A DNA stretch of 64,000 nucleotides, from positions 186,001 through 250,000 of the forward strand of contig NZ_CP149940.1 in the NCBI RefSeq assembly GCF_037948395.1, in the 5' to 3' direction. The stretch is from Serratia nevei (GTDB taxonomy: Bacteria > Pseudomonadota > Gammaproteobacteria > Enterobacterales > Enterobacteriaceae). Positions 1 through 9,811 of this stretch are shown here, one piece after another (the stretch's first letter is position 1; each line of letters opens with the position of its first letter). Position numbers and translations under genes: made by a program. Below the pieces are notes generated by a model that saw nothing but the letters and a program-made list of their open reading frames with translations, was not told the origin of the DNA and did not search any database.

Positions 1-116
1 TCGGCGTCACCGTATTAATGGCGACGCACGACACCGGGCTTATCGCCCGCCGTAATTACCGCATCCTGACGCTGAGCCAGGGCCGCATGCAAGGGGGCGC
101 TCACCATGGCCAATAA
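1..116 (+). CDS. ftsE: Cell division ATP-binding protein FtsE, 3' fragment
   Basis: Only the last 37 codons are present, and the reading frame is open at the left edge. It reads through a switch-region motif ([10 protein letters not shown]) typical of ABC ATPases and ends at a TAA at 114-116. FtsE is the cytoplasmic ATPase that, with FtsX, activates septal peptidoglycan hydrolases through EnvC in E. coli. The 11-bp overlap with the next gene, which encodes FtsX, supports the identification and implies translational coupling. The Walker A and signature motifs lie outside the window. Confidence 0.93.
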   Translation, partial: GVTVLMATHDTGLIARRNYRILTLSQGRMQGGAHHGQ

Positions 117-1059
117 CGCAAAAACCGCCAAGAGCAAGGCGCTGCGCGGCGGCTGGCGCGAACAGTGGCGTTACGCCTGGATGAACGCCATCAAAGACAT
201 GCTGCGTCAGCCGTTGGCGACGCTGCTGACGGTGATGGTGATCGCCATCTCCCTGACGCTGCCGAGCGTGTGCTACATCGTGTGGAAAAACGTCAGCACC
301 GCGGCCAGCCAGTGGTACCCGACGCCGCAGCTGACGGTCTACCTGGATAAGTCGCTCGATGACGACGCGGCGCTGAAAGTGCTCGATGCCATCAAGGCGG
401 AAGCCGGCGTGGAGAAGGTGAACTACCTGTCGCGTGAAGAAGCGCGCGGCGAGTTCCGCAACTGGTCGGGCTTTGGCGGCGCGCTGGACATGCTGGAAGA
501 GAACCCGCTGCCGGCGGTGGCGATCGTCACGCCGAAGATGAGCTTCCAGAGTTCGGACACCCTCAACACCCTGCGCGATCGCGTAGCGGCGGTGCAGGGC
601 GTGGAAGAAGTGCGTATGGATGACAGCTGGTTTGCCCGCCTGGCGGCGCTCACCGGGCTGGCGGGCCAGATCGCGGCGATCATCGGCGTGCTGATGATCG
701 TGGCGGTGTTCCTGGTGATCGGCAACAGCGTGCGTCTGAGCATCTTCAGCCGTCGCGACACCATCAACGTGATGAAGCTGATCGGCGCCACCGACGGCTT
801 TATCCTGCGGCCGTTCCTCAACGGCGGGGCGATGCTGGGCTTTGCCGGCGCGCTGCTGTCGCTGGTGCTCTCCGGCGCGCTGGTGTGGCAGCTGGAGTCG
901 GTAGTCGCCGGGGTAGCCAAGGTATTCGGCACCACCTTCACCCTGCACGGGCTGGGCTGGGACGAGGCGCTGCTGCTGCTGATCATCTCCGCGATGATCG
1001 GCTGGATCGCCGCCTGGCTGGCGACAGTGCAACATTTACGCCGATTTACACCACAGTAA
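106..1059 (+). CDS. ftsX: Cell division protein FtsX, ABC permease subunit
   Basis: FtsX is the inner-membrane partner of FtsE at the division septum. The 317-aa protein has the family layout: a basic cytoplasmic N-terminus (1-35), a first membrane helix near 37-59, a periplasmic domain of about 125 residues (60-185), then three helices near 187-206, 239-261 and 286-306. The periplasmic domain binds the amidase activator EnvC in E. coli. The ATG lies inside the end of ftsE, so the two are coupled. The N-terminal cytoplasmic tail is about 35 residues shorter than in E. coli FtsX (352 aa). No alternative upstream start fits without running deep into ftsE. Confidence 0.97.
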   Translation: MANNAKTAKSKALRGGWREQWRYAWMNAIKDMLRQPLATLLTVMVIAISLTLPSVCYIVWKNVSTAASQWYPTPQLTVYLDKSLDDDAALKVLDAIKAEAGVEKVNYLSREEARGEFRNWSGFGGALDMLEENPLPAVAIVTPKMSFQSSDTLNTLRDRVAAVQGVEEVRMDDSWFARLAALTGLAGQIAAIIGVLMIVAVFLVIGNSVRLSIFSRRDTINVMKLIGATDGFILRPFLNGGAMLGFAGALLSLVLSGALVWQLESVVAGVAKVFGTTFTLHGLGWDEALLLLIISAMIGWIAAWLATVQHLRRFTPQ

Positions 1060-1074
1060 GATTTTTTTGGTATA

Positions 1075-1114
1075 CTCTTCTCCTGCTGCTTTTGATCGCG
1101 TTGCGGGAGAAGAG
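1075..1114. promoter_or_regulatory. Hairpin between ftsX and rpoH
   Basis: Nine bases at 1075-1083 (CTCTTCTCC) are exactly complementary to 1106-1114 (GGAGAAGAG) across a 22-base loop. No T-tract follows, so this is more likely an RNA processing or decay barrier than a strong terminator. An extended -10-like element (TGGTATACT, ending at 1076) overlaps its left arm and could be a sigma-70 promoter for rpoH. Confidence 0.45.
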
Positions 1115-1221
1115 TGACCTCAAGCGAAGTCAGCACCACACCTCTCTTCTTAGCGCACAAATTCCCTATCGGCCTGCACCTTCGTCACGTATTGTCAGCA
1201 ACAATGCTTGCAAAAAAGGGT

Positions 1222-1248
1222 GAACTTATAGGGCGGAGTACGGTCAAA
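1222..1248 (+). promoter_or_regulatory. Sigma-E-type promoter for rpoH
   Basis: GAACTT at 1222-1227 is followed after 16 bases by TCAAA at 1244-1248, close to the sigma-E consensus GAACTT-N16-TCTGA. It lies about 130 bp upstream of the rpoH start, in the position of the extreme-heat promoter P3 of E. coli rpoH. The last bases of the spacer (ACGG) also match that promoter as I remember it. The rest of the 317-bp ftsX-rpoH gap holds no convincing ORF. Confidence 0.65.
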
Positions 1249-1376
1249 AATTGCAGCAAATGTTAAGGTGCCCGGCGTGTGGAACCGCTTTTGCTTCAGC
1301 AACTGCCGTAGAATCAATCATTTCCCCGCTGTAATAATCACCTGCATGATTTTGTATTCTCATAGAGAGGGTTTGA

Positions 1377-2234
1377 ATGACCAAAGAAATGCAAACTTTA
1401 GCCTTAGTACCCCAAGGTAGCTTGGAAGCCTATATCCGGGCAGCCAACGCCTATCCGATGCTGACGGCAGAGGAAGAGCGGGAGCTGGCTGAACGGCTGC
1501 ATTATCAGGGCGATCTGGATGCCGCTAAGCAGCTCATCCTGTCTCACCTGCGCTTTGTCGCTCATATTGCCCGCAACTATTCAGGCTACGGTCTGCCGCA
1601 GGCGGATCTGATTCAGGAAGGTAATATCGGCCTGATGAAAGCCGTTCGCCGCTTCAACCCTGAAGTCGGCGTGCGTCTGGTTTCCTTTGCGGTGCATTGG
1701 ATTAAGGCGGAAATCCACGAGTACGTATTGCGCAACTGGCGCATCGTGAAAGTGGCGACCACCAAAGCGCAGCGCAAGCTGTTCTTTAACCTGCGCAAAA
1801 CCAAACAGCGTTTAGGCTGGTTCAACCAGGACGAAGTGGAGCTGGTGGCCCGCGAGCTGGGCGTCACCAGCAAAGACGTGCGCGAGATGGAATCTCGCAT
1901 GGCGGCGCAGGACATGACCTTCGATCCGACTCCGGACGACGAGGCCCGCGATGGCCAGGCGATGGCGCCGGTGCTGTACCTGCAGGACAAGAGCTCCGAC
2001 TTCGCCGAAGGCATCGAGGAAGATAACTGGGAAAGCAACGCCGCAGACAAACTGGCCTATGCGCTGGAAGGTCTGGACGAGCGCAGCCAGCATATCATCC
2101 GCGCCCGTTGGCTGGACGACGACAACAAGTCGACGCTGCAGGAGCTGGCCGATCAGTACGGCGTTTCCGCCGAGCGCGTGCGCCAGCTGGAAAAGAACGC
2201 CATGAAGAAATTGAAAATGGCGATCGAAGCCTGA
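1377..2234 (+). CDS. rpoH: RNA polymerase heat-shock sigma factor sigma-32
   Basis: Sigma-32 directs RNA polymerase to heat-shock promoters (chaperones and proteases). At 285 aa it matches E. coli RpoH (284). Region 2 spans about 53-125 with the -10 recognition and melting segment. The RpoH box QRKLFFNLR, which separates heat-shock sigmas from other sigma-70 proteins, is at 132-140. The region 4.2 helix-turn-helix ([17 protein letters not shown]) lies near 255-271. An AGAGAGGG ribosome site precedes the ATG. In E. coli the 5' coding mRNA folds as a thermosensor and region 2.1 is needed for DnaK/FtsH control. I infer the same here from sequence similarity. The gene is monocistronic, with its own terminator. 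Confidence 0.99.
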   Translation: MTKEMQTLALVPQGSLEAYIRAANAYPMLTAEEERELAERLHYQGDLDAAKQLILSHLRFVAHIARNYSGYGLPQADLIQEGNIGLMKAVRRFNPEVGVRLVSFAVHWIKAEIHEYVLRNWRIVKVATTKAQRKLFFNLRKTKQRLGWFNQDEVELVARELGVTSKDVREMESRMAAQDMTFDPTPDDEARDGQAMAPVLYLQDKSSDFAEGIEEDNWESNAADKLAYALEGLDERSQHIIRARWLDDDNKSTLQELADQYGVSAERVRQLEKNAMKKLKMAIEA

Positions 2235-2250
2235 GTCGATGCGATATTCG

Positions 2251-2279
2251 AAAAAAAAGCCCGGCAAGCCGGGCTTTTT
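2251..2279. terminator. Bidirectional terminator between rpoH and the convergent exported-protein gene
   Basis: A run of eight A is followed by the perfect stem AGCCCGGC / GCCGGGCT with a two-base AA loop, then five T. The flanking A and T tracts make it a rho-independent terminator on both strands, ending rpoH and the leftward operon. Confidence 0.9.
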
Positions 2280-2297
2280 CATGCCTGAAATTCGGCG

Positions 2298-4373
2298 TTA
2301 TGGCGCAACAGTGGCGAAGTCCGGCGCCGGGCAGTCGTAGCCGAATTTTGCCGCCCACGGGTAGCGGGTGCCGGTGTTGATGTAGCGCTGATAAAGTGCC
2401 CGGCCGGTCTTGGCGTCACGCTTGATAACCCAGCTGGCGGCGTTACACAGCACGGCGGCGTAGGCCTGGCTTTTCGGCGGCAGCAGATCGGCCGCCTGCT
2501 GCGCCAACCCCACGGCCTGCCAGCGATAGTGCAGGAAACGGTTGTCCTGCGTCGGCAGCGCCGCCTTGGCGCGCGCCGCTTCTGCGCTGTCTATCCAGCT
2601 TTTGTGCTTCAGCTCGCGAGTATCGAACGCATCCCCCAGATAGGAATAGCCGGCGCCATAGATGGCGTAGTCCGGCGTCATCTCATAGCCGGTAAACTCC
2701 AGCCCCTGGGCGCGTAGCAGGTTGGCGGCGCGATAGTAAGCCTGTGCGCGCGTCAGCGGCGCGGCGGACTTGTCCTTGGCGGCCTTCAGCTCGTCGGCAT
2801 ACTGCTGCGCCGCCTGGCGGTAGTTGGGGATATCGAAGTAGGCCTGCGCCTCTGCGGCCCGCCCGGCGCGCATCAAGCGCCGCGCCAGCAGCTCGCGCAG
2901 CTGCACTTCCGGCGTGATCTGCTGGCCGCCGTAGTCGTCCGGGTTAACCGGCTTGAGCGGCGTCGTCGGCGCCGGGGCGTGCTTATCGACAAAGCCTTTC
3001 AACTCATCGACGGTCAGCACCCGCTCCGCCACGTCGGCCACGTCGGCCCAGTAGATCGCCTTGCCGCGATACAGCAGGTCCATCGCCTGCAGATAGTCGC
3101 CGCGGTTGAGCGCCAGGATAGCCTGTTCGCCGGCCACCCGGCACTCGGGCACGATGGTTTCCGCGACGAAGTCGGCGTTGCGCTGTTCGCCCCAGCTTTC
3201 GTCGGCGGGGAATGCGCTTGCCGCCTTGGCATAGGCGGCGGTGGCAGCTTTCACGTCACCGTCACGCAGCGCCATTTTGGCGCGCAGCCACCACGCCAGG
3301 CCGCTGTCGCCGGCGTTTTTCAGCAGGCTGGCCGCCATCGGGTACTGCCCGGAACGGTAGGCCAATGCCGCCAGCCGATCGCTGCCGGCGAAGCCGCTTT
3401 TCACCGTGCCGTCCAGCAGCGTCAGGATCTGGCTGATGATCTGTGCGGAGCGGCCGTTGCCGTCGGTATCCGCCATCTGCAGGTTGCCGCTGCGGGCGAA
3501 CAGTTCAATGGTCACCAGCTGTTGGATTAAGGGATCGCCGATAACCTGTTTCAGCGTTTCCAGATGGTCGGGATTGACCAGGAAACTGGAGACGTACTGC
3601 AGCGACTGCCCGCCGCTCGGATCGCCCTGCGCCGCCTGCTGTGCGTACAGGTGGGCGGCGGGGGCGACGTCACCCAGCCACAGGTGGATGCGCGCCTGCT
3701 GCCCGAGGCTGCTTAGCGCCAGCTGATCGGGGTCGGCGGCGCCGCTTTTCACCCGATCGATCACCTGCTGGAACGCCGCCAGCGCCTGTTCCAGTTCGGC
3801 TTTAGGCGGATGCTCGGCGGCGGGCGCCGCTTCACCCGATTCATTCACCGGCGTACCGTGGTCAGCCATCAAGACCCGCCCAAGCGAATACTGCGCCCGC
3901 AGCCCCCAGTCGCCCTGCTCGGCGGCCGGCAGCTTCAGCACCTGCTGGAAATAGTCTGTGGCGCGTGGATCGTGGCTGGCGAAAGCGACGGCGCCCAGTT
4001 GATAGAGACGCGCGGCGTTGGACAACCCCTGCGTATTGACGGCGTCAGCTTCTTCCACCGTTTTGGCGGCGCGCATTTTACCGATCGCCACCGTTTCCGG
4101 CGATTGCGGCATCGGTTTCGGCGGCATCGGCGGCGGCGGGGCTTGCCAGTGCGGCAACTGTTTATCCGCCGGCACCAGCCGGCCGGCTTCGAAGGCGAAA
4201 TTGCCCTCCGGCATATACAGCAGGGTGCCGTTGCGGTCGATCAGCAGCCGGTTAGGAAAATCCGGGCCGCAGGCATAGCCGTTCAGCGGCAGCGCCAGCG
4301 CGGCGCCGATCAGCATGGCCAGCGGAAGAAGGCGGCGGGTGTTCCGTGCCGCGCGCGAATCAAGGTGTGACAA
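2298..4373 (-). CDS. Exported protein of unknown function, repeat-rich
   Basis: A 691-aa protein that I cannot name. Residues 1-34 form a signal peptide: RR at 13-14, a hydrophobic stretch 15-30, then GYA before Cys35. The mature end would begin CGPDFPNR. The bases before the Cys are not a good lipobox, so signal peptidase I cleavage is more likely than lipidation. The remainder is alanine-rich and helical, with many stretches of TPR/Sel1 type (for example A-x-x-Y near 200-400). There is also a proline-rich segment near 79-90. It overlaps the DUF3142 gene by 14 bp, so the two are coupled. The product is probably periplasmic and a scaffold or binding protein, though no catalytic motif is visible. 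Neither gene exists at this locus in E. coli. Confidence 0.85.
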   Translation of the reverse strand: MSHLDSRAARNTRRLLPLAMLIGAALALPLNGYACGPDFPNRLLIDRNGTLLYMPEGNFAFEAGRLVPADKQLPHWQAPPPPMPPKPMPQSPETVAIGKMRAAKTVEEADAVNTQGLSNAARLYQLGAVAFASHDPRATDYFQQVLKLPAAEQGDWGLRAQYSLGRVLMADHGTPVNESGEAAPAAEHPPKAELEQALAAFQQVIDRVKSGAADPDQLALSSLGQQARIHLWLGDVAPAAHLYAQQAAQGDPSGGQSLQYVSSFLVNPDHLETLKQVIGDPLIQQLVTIELFARSGNLQMADTDGNGRSAQIISQILTLLDGTVKSGFAGSDRLAALAYRSGQYPMAASLLKNAGDSGLAWWLRAKMALRDGDVKAATAAYAKAASAFPADESWGEQRNADFVAETIVPECRVAGEQAILALNRGDYLQAMDLLYRGKAIYWADVADVAERVLTVDELKGFVDKHAPAPTTPLKPVNPDDYGGQQITPEVQLRELLARRLMRAGRAAEAQAYFDIPNYRQAAQQYADELKAAKDKSAAPLTRAQAYYRAANLLRAQGLEFTGYEMTPDYAIYGAGYSYLGDAFDTRELKHKSWIDSAEAARAKAALPTQDNRFLHYRWQAVGLAQQAADLLPPKSQAYAAVLCNAASWVIKRDAKTGRALYQRYINTGTRYPWAAKFGYDCPAPDFATVAP

Positions 4374-5577
4374 GGGTGCCTCCTGGCGTCAGTTGTTGGC
4401 AGCGCAGCCAGCCCAGCGGCCGGGATTGCCCGGCGCGCAGCTGGTCGCCGCTGATGCGGATAAAGCGTTGCCGTTGCGGTGCGGATTCCAGCCGGTAGTT
4501 GCCGACCGCGTCCGCTGCCAGGCAGTCGTCGGCGCGGATGACCACCTCTTGCGGCAGCGGGGCGTCCACCGGCCCGTTGTTATGAATTATCAGATCATAC
4601 AGCCCGTTTTGCTGTGGCTGAGGCCTAAATTTTACCTGCCAGTCGACGTTCAGTGGCCGCCGTTCGATCACCGCTCGCAGCGTGGCGAGCGACCAGGCGC
4701 GCCGATCGTCCGCCAGCGGCAAGCGGAACCAGATAATGCCGCGCAGCCGGGGCGGCGTTTGCTGCGCCAGCGCTTGCAGAAAATCGGCGATCTGCTGCGG
4801 CGCGACCGTCAGCTCGCGGCCGTTGCCCGCCACGCGCAGCGAGGATTCGCTCTCCACCTGCGCGCCCTGCGCATCAAACCCCAGCAGCGCCATGCCGTAG
4901 GCCGGCAGCGCGACGCGAAACGGCTTCGGTGTGACGGCGGCGTACTGCCGCACCCAGCGCAGCGCCAAGGGGCCGTCAAACAGCCCCTGCTGCGGCGAGA
5001 GCACGGCATGCACCTGCAGGACGGAACTGTCGGCCTGCTGCAGTACGCCGGGCAGAGTGGGTGAGCCGATCCAGGCCGGCAGAGCGGTGATGCCGAGTTG
5101 CAAAGCGGCGGGCAGCCGTTGGTGCAGCCGCTGTAGAAAGCGTTGGTAGTCCGGCAGGCGGGCGGTGGCGGCGTCATGATCGATCTCGACGCCGGTGACG
5201 GGCAGCCCGGCCGCCTGCCAGCGTTGGGTGAGCGCCAGCAGACGTTGGATAATGGCTTCTTGGTCCAGCTGCGGCAGCTGGCCGTCGAGGCGTGCTACCA
5301 GCCAGAGCGGGCGGCCGTCCTGCTTCAGCAGGCTGAGATCGGCTGGGATCTCCCGCCAGCCCTCGCGCGGATGTACCTGCAGCGCCAGCACGCGCAGCCC
5401 ACCGAACAGATCGCGGCTGTGCGCCAGCGCATCGGCGTGCTGCGGCGTCCAGACCCGCTGCCAGACATAAACCTGCTGATCCCAGCCTGAGGCCAGGCGC
5501 AGCGCCTGCTGGCGCCCGAGGAGCGCGGCCGCCAGCCCCAGCGCAATCAAGACCAGCGCCGCCAGCCGGCGTTTCAT
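4360..5577 (-). CDS. DUF3142 family protein
   Basis: A 405-aa protein with an N-terminal signal or membrane anchor (about residues 5-22, LAALVLIALGLAAALLG). A barrel-like body follows, with spaced beta-strand motifs (VTGVEIDHD near 150-160, LGITALPAWI, FRVALPAYG and GIIWFRLP). This resembles the DUF3142 family, assigned from memory of its motifs. The family looks like a TIM-barrel glycoside-hydrolase relative, and the aspartate pair in EIDHD is where such an enzyme would hold catalytic acids. That function is inference. The gene overlaps panM by 4 bp and the 691-aa gene by 14 bp, giving a three-gene leftward operon. Substrate unknown. Confidence 0.82.
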   Translation of the reverse strand: MKRRLAALVLIALGLAAALLGRQQALRLASGWDQQVYVWQRVWTPQHADALAHSRDLFGGLRVLALQVHPREGWREIPADLSLLKQDGRPLWLVARLDGQLPQLDQEAIIQRLLALTQRWQAAGLPVTGVEIDHDAATARLPDYQRFLQRLHQRLPAALQLGITALPAWIGSPTLPGVLQQADSSVLQVHAVLSPQQGLFDGPLALRWVRQYAAVTPKPFRVALPAYGMALLGFDAQGAQVESESSLRVAGNGRELTVAPQQIADFLQALAQQTPPRLRGIIWFRLPLADDRRAWSLATLRAVIERRPLNVDWQVKFRPQPQQNGLYDLIIHNNGPVDAPLPQEVVIRADDCLAADAVGNYRLESAPQRQRFIRISGDQLRAGQSRPLGWLRCQQLTPGGTLVTP

Positions 5578-5966
5578 TTTTGCCAGAGATCGCCCAGCGG
5601 TGCGAAGCCGCAGGCGCGCATGAAGTTATCGACTTCCCCGCGTTCGCGCGGCGCCAGGCCGGCGGTCGACAGTTGCCAGTGGGCGACCTGTGGCAGCTGA
5701 CGCTGCGCATCCTGCACCAGGTAAAGACCGACGCCGCGGCGGCGCGTCACTTCGCGCACCAGCAGGTCCTGCAGTTCGGCGCGGTCGTCCTGCAGCGCGA
5801 TTTTCACCGCCCCCAGCAGCCGCTCGTTGAAGCGGGCGGCGAACAGCGCCTTGCCGTTGCTCAGCCAGCTCTGCCACTGTTCCGGCTGCTGGTGCGGCCA
5901 AATTTTACCGAGGTCGATAAGGTCTTGCGGGGACAGCGCGGTCAGGCGCTCGATGGTCAGTTTCAT
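5574..5966 (-). CDS. panM: PanD maturation factor, GNAT-fold
   Basis: PanM (PanZ, YhhK) binds pro-PanD, triggers its self-cleavage to the active pyruvoyl aspartate decarboxylase and, with CoA, feeds back on pantothenate synthesis. The 130-aa protein fits the 127 aa of E. coli. It has the GNAT acetyl-CoA region with a degenerate RRRGVGLYL loop. The start at 5966 (MKLTIERL) matches the family. Longer in-frame starts up to 6077 would add 37 residues with no homology. A GGAA ribosome site precedes the chosen ATG. In E. coli panM likewise sits next to livK, supporting orthology. Here it is the first gene of an operon with two unknown genes. Confidence 0.95.
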   Translation of the reverse strand: MKLTIERLTALSPQDLIDLGKIWPHQQPEQWQSWLSNGKALFAARFNERLLGAVKIALQDDRAELQDLLVREVTRRRGVGLYLVQDAQRQLPQVAHWQLSTAGLAPRERGEVDNFMRACGFAPLGDLWQK

Positions 5967-6371
5967 GCAGAATTTCCGCGCAGCTAAATGATGCCGACAG
6001 TGTAATAGATCTTGTGCAGAGCGTTGTGTAAGTTTTTCTGTACGATTACTGTGCAATATGTTTTTTGCACGGGGCATTTTCCGAGTAAATAGTTAGTAAA
6101 CGGATTGTTAACCAGCACAACGCACTACGCCTCAAGGTAAAGAGCGCAGATTTAATTCGAATTTTATCCTGTTTACACCGCTTGTTTCTGCCGGATGAAG
6201 TTGATTTGCAGAAGAAAATTCCTGTTTAATGGCATGAAAAATAAAGTCTTATTAGAAAATAATGCCGATAAAACGCCTAAATCATTATTACTTATAACAA
6301 AAGCGGTCAATAACGATCGGGCGCAGGCAAACACAACAGGTACGTTCACAACGACAGATGGGGATTTGCGG
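5967..6371. promoter_or_regulatory. AT-rich divergent control region panM / livK
   Basis: This 405-bp gap separates panM (leftward) from livK (rightward) and is far more AT-rich than the genes around it, especially 6200-6310. Lrp controls liv promoters in E. coli, and an AT-rich upstream region fits that, but I could not place individual sites. An in-frame ORF runs through it into livK from 6195. It carries no signal peptide and is probably not translated. Confidence 0.5.
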
Positions 6372-7487
6372 ATGAAATTAACAACAGGTAAGGCACTGCT
6401 GGCGGGTTGTATTGCGATGGCCATGAGCCAGGCGGCCATGGCGAAAGACATCAAGGTGGCGATCGTCGGGGCGATGTCCGGCCCGGTCGCGCAGTATGGC
6501 GACATGGAGTTTACCGGCGCGCGCCAGGCGATTGCCGATATCAACGCCAAGGGCGGTATCAAGGGCGACAAGCTGGTTGGCGTGGAATACGACGACGCCT
6601 GCGACCCGAAACAGGCGGTTGCGGTCGCCAACAAGGTGATCAACGACGGCATTCGCTACGTGATCGGCCACCTGTGCTCCTCGTCTACCCAGCCGGCGTC
6701 CGATATCTATGAAGACGAAGGCGTGATCATGATTACCCCGGCGGCCACCAACGCCGATCTGACCACCCGCGGCTACAAGATGATCCTGCGCACCACCGGC
6801 CTGGACTCGGATCAGGGCCCGACCGCCGCCAAATACATCCTCAGCGACATCAAGCCGAAGCGCATCGCCGTGGTGCACGACAAGCAGCAATACGGTGAAG
6901 GCCTGGCCCGCTCGGTGCGCGACAGCCTGAAAAAACAGGGCACCGAAGTGGCGATGTTCGAAGGCATCACCGCCGGCGACAAAGACTTCTCCACCCTGGT
7001 GGCGCGCCTGAAGAAAGAAAATATCGACTTCGTGTACTTCGGCGGTTACTACCCGGAAATGGGCCAGATCCTGCGTCAGGCCAAGCAGGCCGGGTTGACC
7101 ACCCGCTTCATGGGGCCGGAAGGCGTGGGCAACTCCTCGCTGTCCAACATCGCCGGAGCCGCTTCGGAAGGCATGCTGGTGACGCTGCCGAAACGCTACG
7201 ACCAGGTGCCTGCCAACCAGCCGATCGTCGATGCATTGAAAGCCAAGAAGCTGGATCCGACCGGCCCGTTCGTCTGGACCACCTATGCCGCGCTGCAGTC
7301 GCTGACCACCGGCATGGAGCGCAGCGGCAGCCAGGAGCCGGCGGATATCGTCAAGGATCTGAAAACCGGCAAGCCGGTGGAGACCGTGATGGGGCCGCTG
7401 ACCTGGGATGACAAGGGCGATCTGAAAGGCTTCGAGTTCGGCGTGTTCGAATGGCATGCCAACGGCACGTCCACACCGATCAAATAA
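6372..7487 (+). CDS. livK: Branched-chain amino acid ABC transporter, periplasmic binding protein
   Basis: This protein captures Leu, Ile and Val in the periplasm for the LivHMGF transporter. It is 371 aa. The signal peptide (1-24, cleavage after AAMA) is followed by the mature start [19 protein letters not shown]. The conserved [18 protein letters not shown] segment lies near 90-110. Only the start at 6372 places the signal peptide at the N-terminus. E. coli has two binding proteins, LivJ and LivK, flanking panM. Here only one is present, at the livK position, and it mixes residues typical of each (LivJ-like [10 protein letters not shown] and the C-terminus, LivK-like GVEYDD). It probably serves as a general LIV-binding protein. 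Confidence 0.96.
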   Translation: MKLTTGKALLAGCIAMAMSQAAMAKDIKVAIVGAMSGPVAQYGDMEFTGARQAIADINAKGGIKGDKLVGVEYDDACDPKQAVAVANKVINDGIRYVIGHLCSSSTQPASDIYEDEGVIMITPAATNADLTTRGYKMILRTTGLDSDQGPTAAKYILSDIKPKRIAVVHDKQQYGEGLARSVRDSLKKQGTEVAMFEGITAGDKDFSTLVARLKKENIDFVYFGGYYPEMGQILRQAKQAGLTTRFMGPEGVGNSSLSNIAGAASEGMLVTLPKRYDQVPANQPIVDALKAKKLDPTGPFVWTTYAALQSLTTGMERSGSQEPADIVKDLKTGKPVETVMGPLTWDDKGDLKGFEFGVFEWHANGTSTPIK

Positions 7488-7505
7488 GCCATAATGATTA
7501 GGGTG

Positions 7506-7582
7506 GGGCGCAGCCCGCTGCGCCCGGCGGGTCGGCTTGCCGGCCCCGTCTCCCTTTACCCGCCGGTTCTCCGCCGGCGGGT
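7506..7582 (+). promoter_or_regulatory. Tandem intercistronic hairpins between livK and livH
   Basis: Two perfect stems lie in the 117-bp gap. GGGCGCAG/CTGCGCCC spans 7506-7525, and ACCCGCCGG/CCGGCGGGT spans 7558-7582. A weaker GC dyad lies between them. There are no T-tracts. Such hairpins protect the upstream binding-protein mRNA from 3' decay and reduce read-through, which fits the need for excess binding protein. Confidence 0.7.
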
Positions 7583-7604
7583 TTCGCAGCCAAGGGTTCA
7601 GAGT

Positions 7605-8527
<923 letters not shown>

Positions 8528-8531
<4 letters not shown>

Positions 8532-9811
8532 AACTCAATCTGCTCAATGCGCTGATCGCCACGGCGGTGCTGTTCGTGATGGCGTCATTCCTGATGGGCA
8601 TGCAGCTTAGCCTGGACGGCACCAAGCTGGTGGTGCACGGCGCGGCGGAAGTGCGCTGGATGTGGATCGGCATCGGCTGCGTCATCGTCTTTTTCTTCCA
8701 GCTGTTGCGCCCGCTGCTGCAGCAGGGATTGAAAAAAGTCTCCGGCCCGGCGTTCGTGCTGCCGAGCTTCGACGGCACCACGCCGCGGCAAAAGCTGCTG
8801 GCGGCTCTGCTCATCGTCGCGGCGGTCGCCTGGCCGTTCCTGGTCTCGCGCGGCACGGTGGATATCGCCACCCTGACGCTGATCTACGTGATGCTGGGCC
8901 TCGGCCTCAACGTGGTGGTGGGCTTGTCCGGTCTGCTGGTGCTCGGCTACGGCGGTTTCTACGCCATCGGCGCCTACACCTACGCGCTGCTGAATCACTA
9001 TTACGGCCTCGGCTTCTGGGAGAGCCTGCCGCTGGCGGGCATCGTCACCGCCGCCTTCGGCTTCCTGCTCGGTTTCCCGGTGCTGCGGCTGCGCGGCGAC
9101 TATCTGGCAATCGTGACGCTCGGCTTCGGTGAGATCGTGCGCATCCTGCTGCTGAACAATACCGAGATCACCGGCGGACCGAACGGCATCAGCCAGATCC
9201 CGAAACCGACCTTCTTCGGCCTGGAGTTCAACCGCAGCGTGCGCGACGGCGGCTGGGATACCTTCCATAACTTCTTCGGCCTGAAATACGATCCGAGCGA
9301 TCGCATCGTGTTCCTGTACCTGGTGGCGCTGCTGCTGGTGGTGCTGACGCTGTTCGTCATCAACCGCCTGCTGCGTATGCCGCTGGGGCGCGCCTGGGAA
9401 GCGCTGCGCGAAGACGAGATCGCCTGCCGCTCGCTGGGCCTCAGCCCGACGCGCATCAAGCTGACCGCTTTTACCATCAGCGCCGCTTTCGCCGGGTTTG
9501 CCGGCACGCTGTTCGCCGCGCGCCAGGGGTTCGTCAGCCCGGAATCCTTCACCTTCGTCGAATCGGCCTTCGTACTGGCGATCGTCGTGCTGGGGGGCAT
9601 GGGCTCGCAGTTCGCGGTCATTCTGGCGGCGATCCTGCTGGTGGTGTCGCGCGAGCTGATGCGCGATCTGAATGAATACAGCATGTTGCTGCTGGGTGCG
9701 CTGATGGTGCTGATGATGATTTGGCGGCCGCAGGGGCTGTTGCCGATGAAACGGCCGCAGCTGAAGCTGCAGGCGGCGGACATTCACGCGGGCAAGGGGG
9801 AGCAGGCATGA
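8528..9811 (+). CDS. livM: Branched-chain amino acid ABC transporter permease LivM
   Basis: The second permease of the LIV-I transporter. At 427 aa it is close to E. coli LivM (425). The first about 90 residues carry two extra helices and a charged linker typical of LivM. From about 110 the sequence follows the BPD_transp_2 fold ([25 protein letters not shown]), with the cytoplasmic coupling loop [17 protein letters not shown] near 295-312. It overlaps livH and livG by 4 bp each, so all are translationally coupled. Confidence 0.98.

Noticed and set aside
2298..4373. Lipoprotein signal in the 691-aa exported protein
   Set aside because: The residues before Cys35 (N-G-Y-A) do not fit the lipobox, so ordinary signal peptidase cleavage is preferred, though not certain.
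6195..6371. In-frame N-terminal extension of livK
   Set aside because: It would bury the signal peptide 59 residues from the N-terminus and use AT-rich leader sequence unlike coding DNA here.
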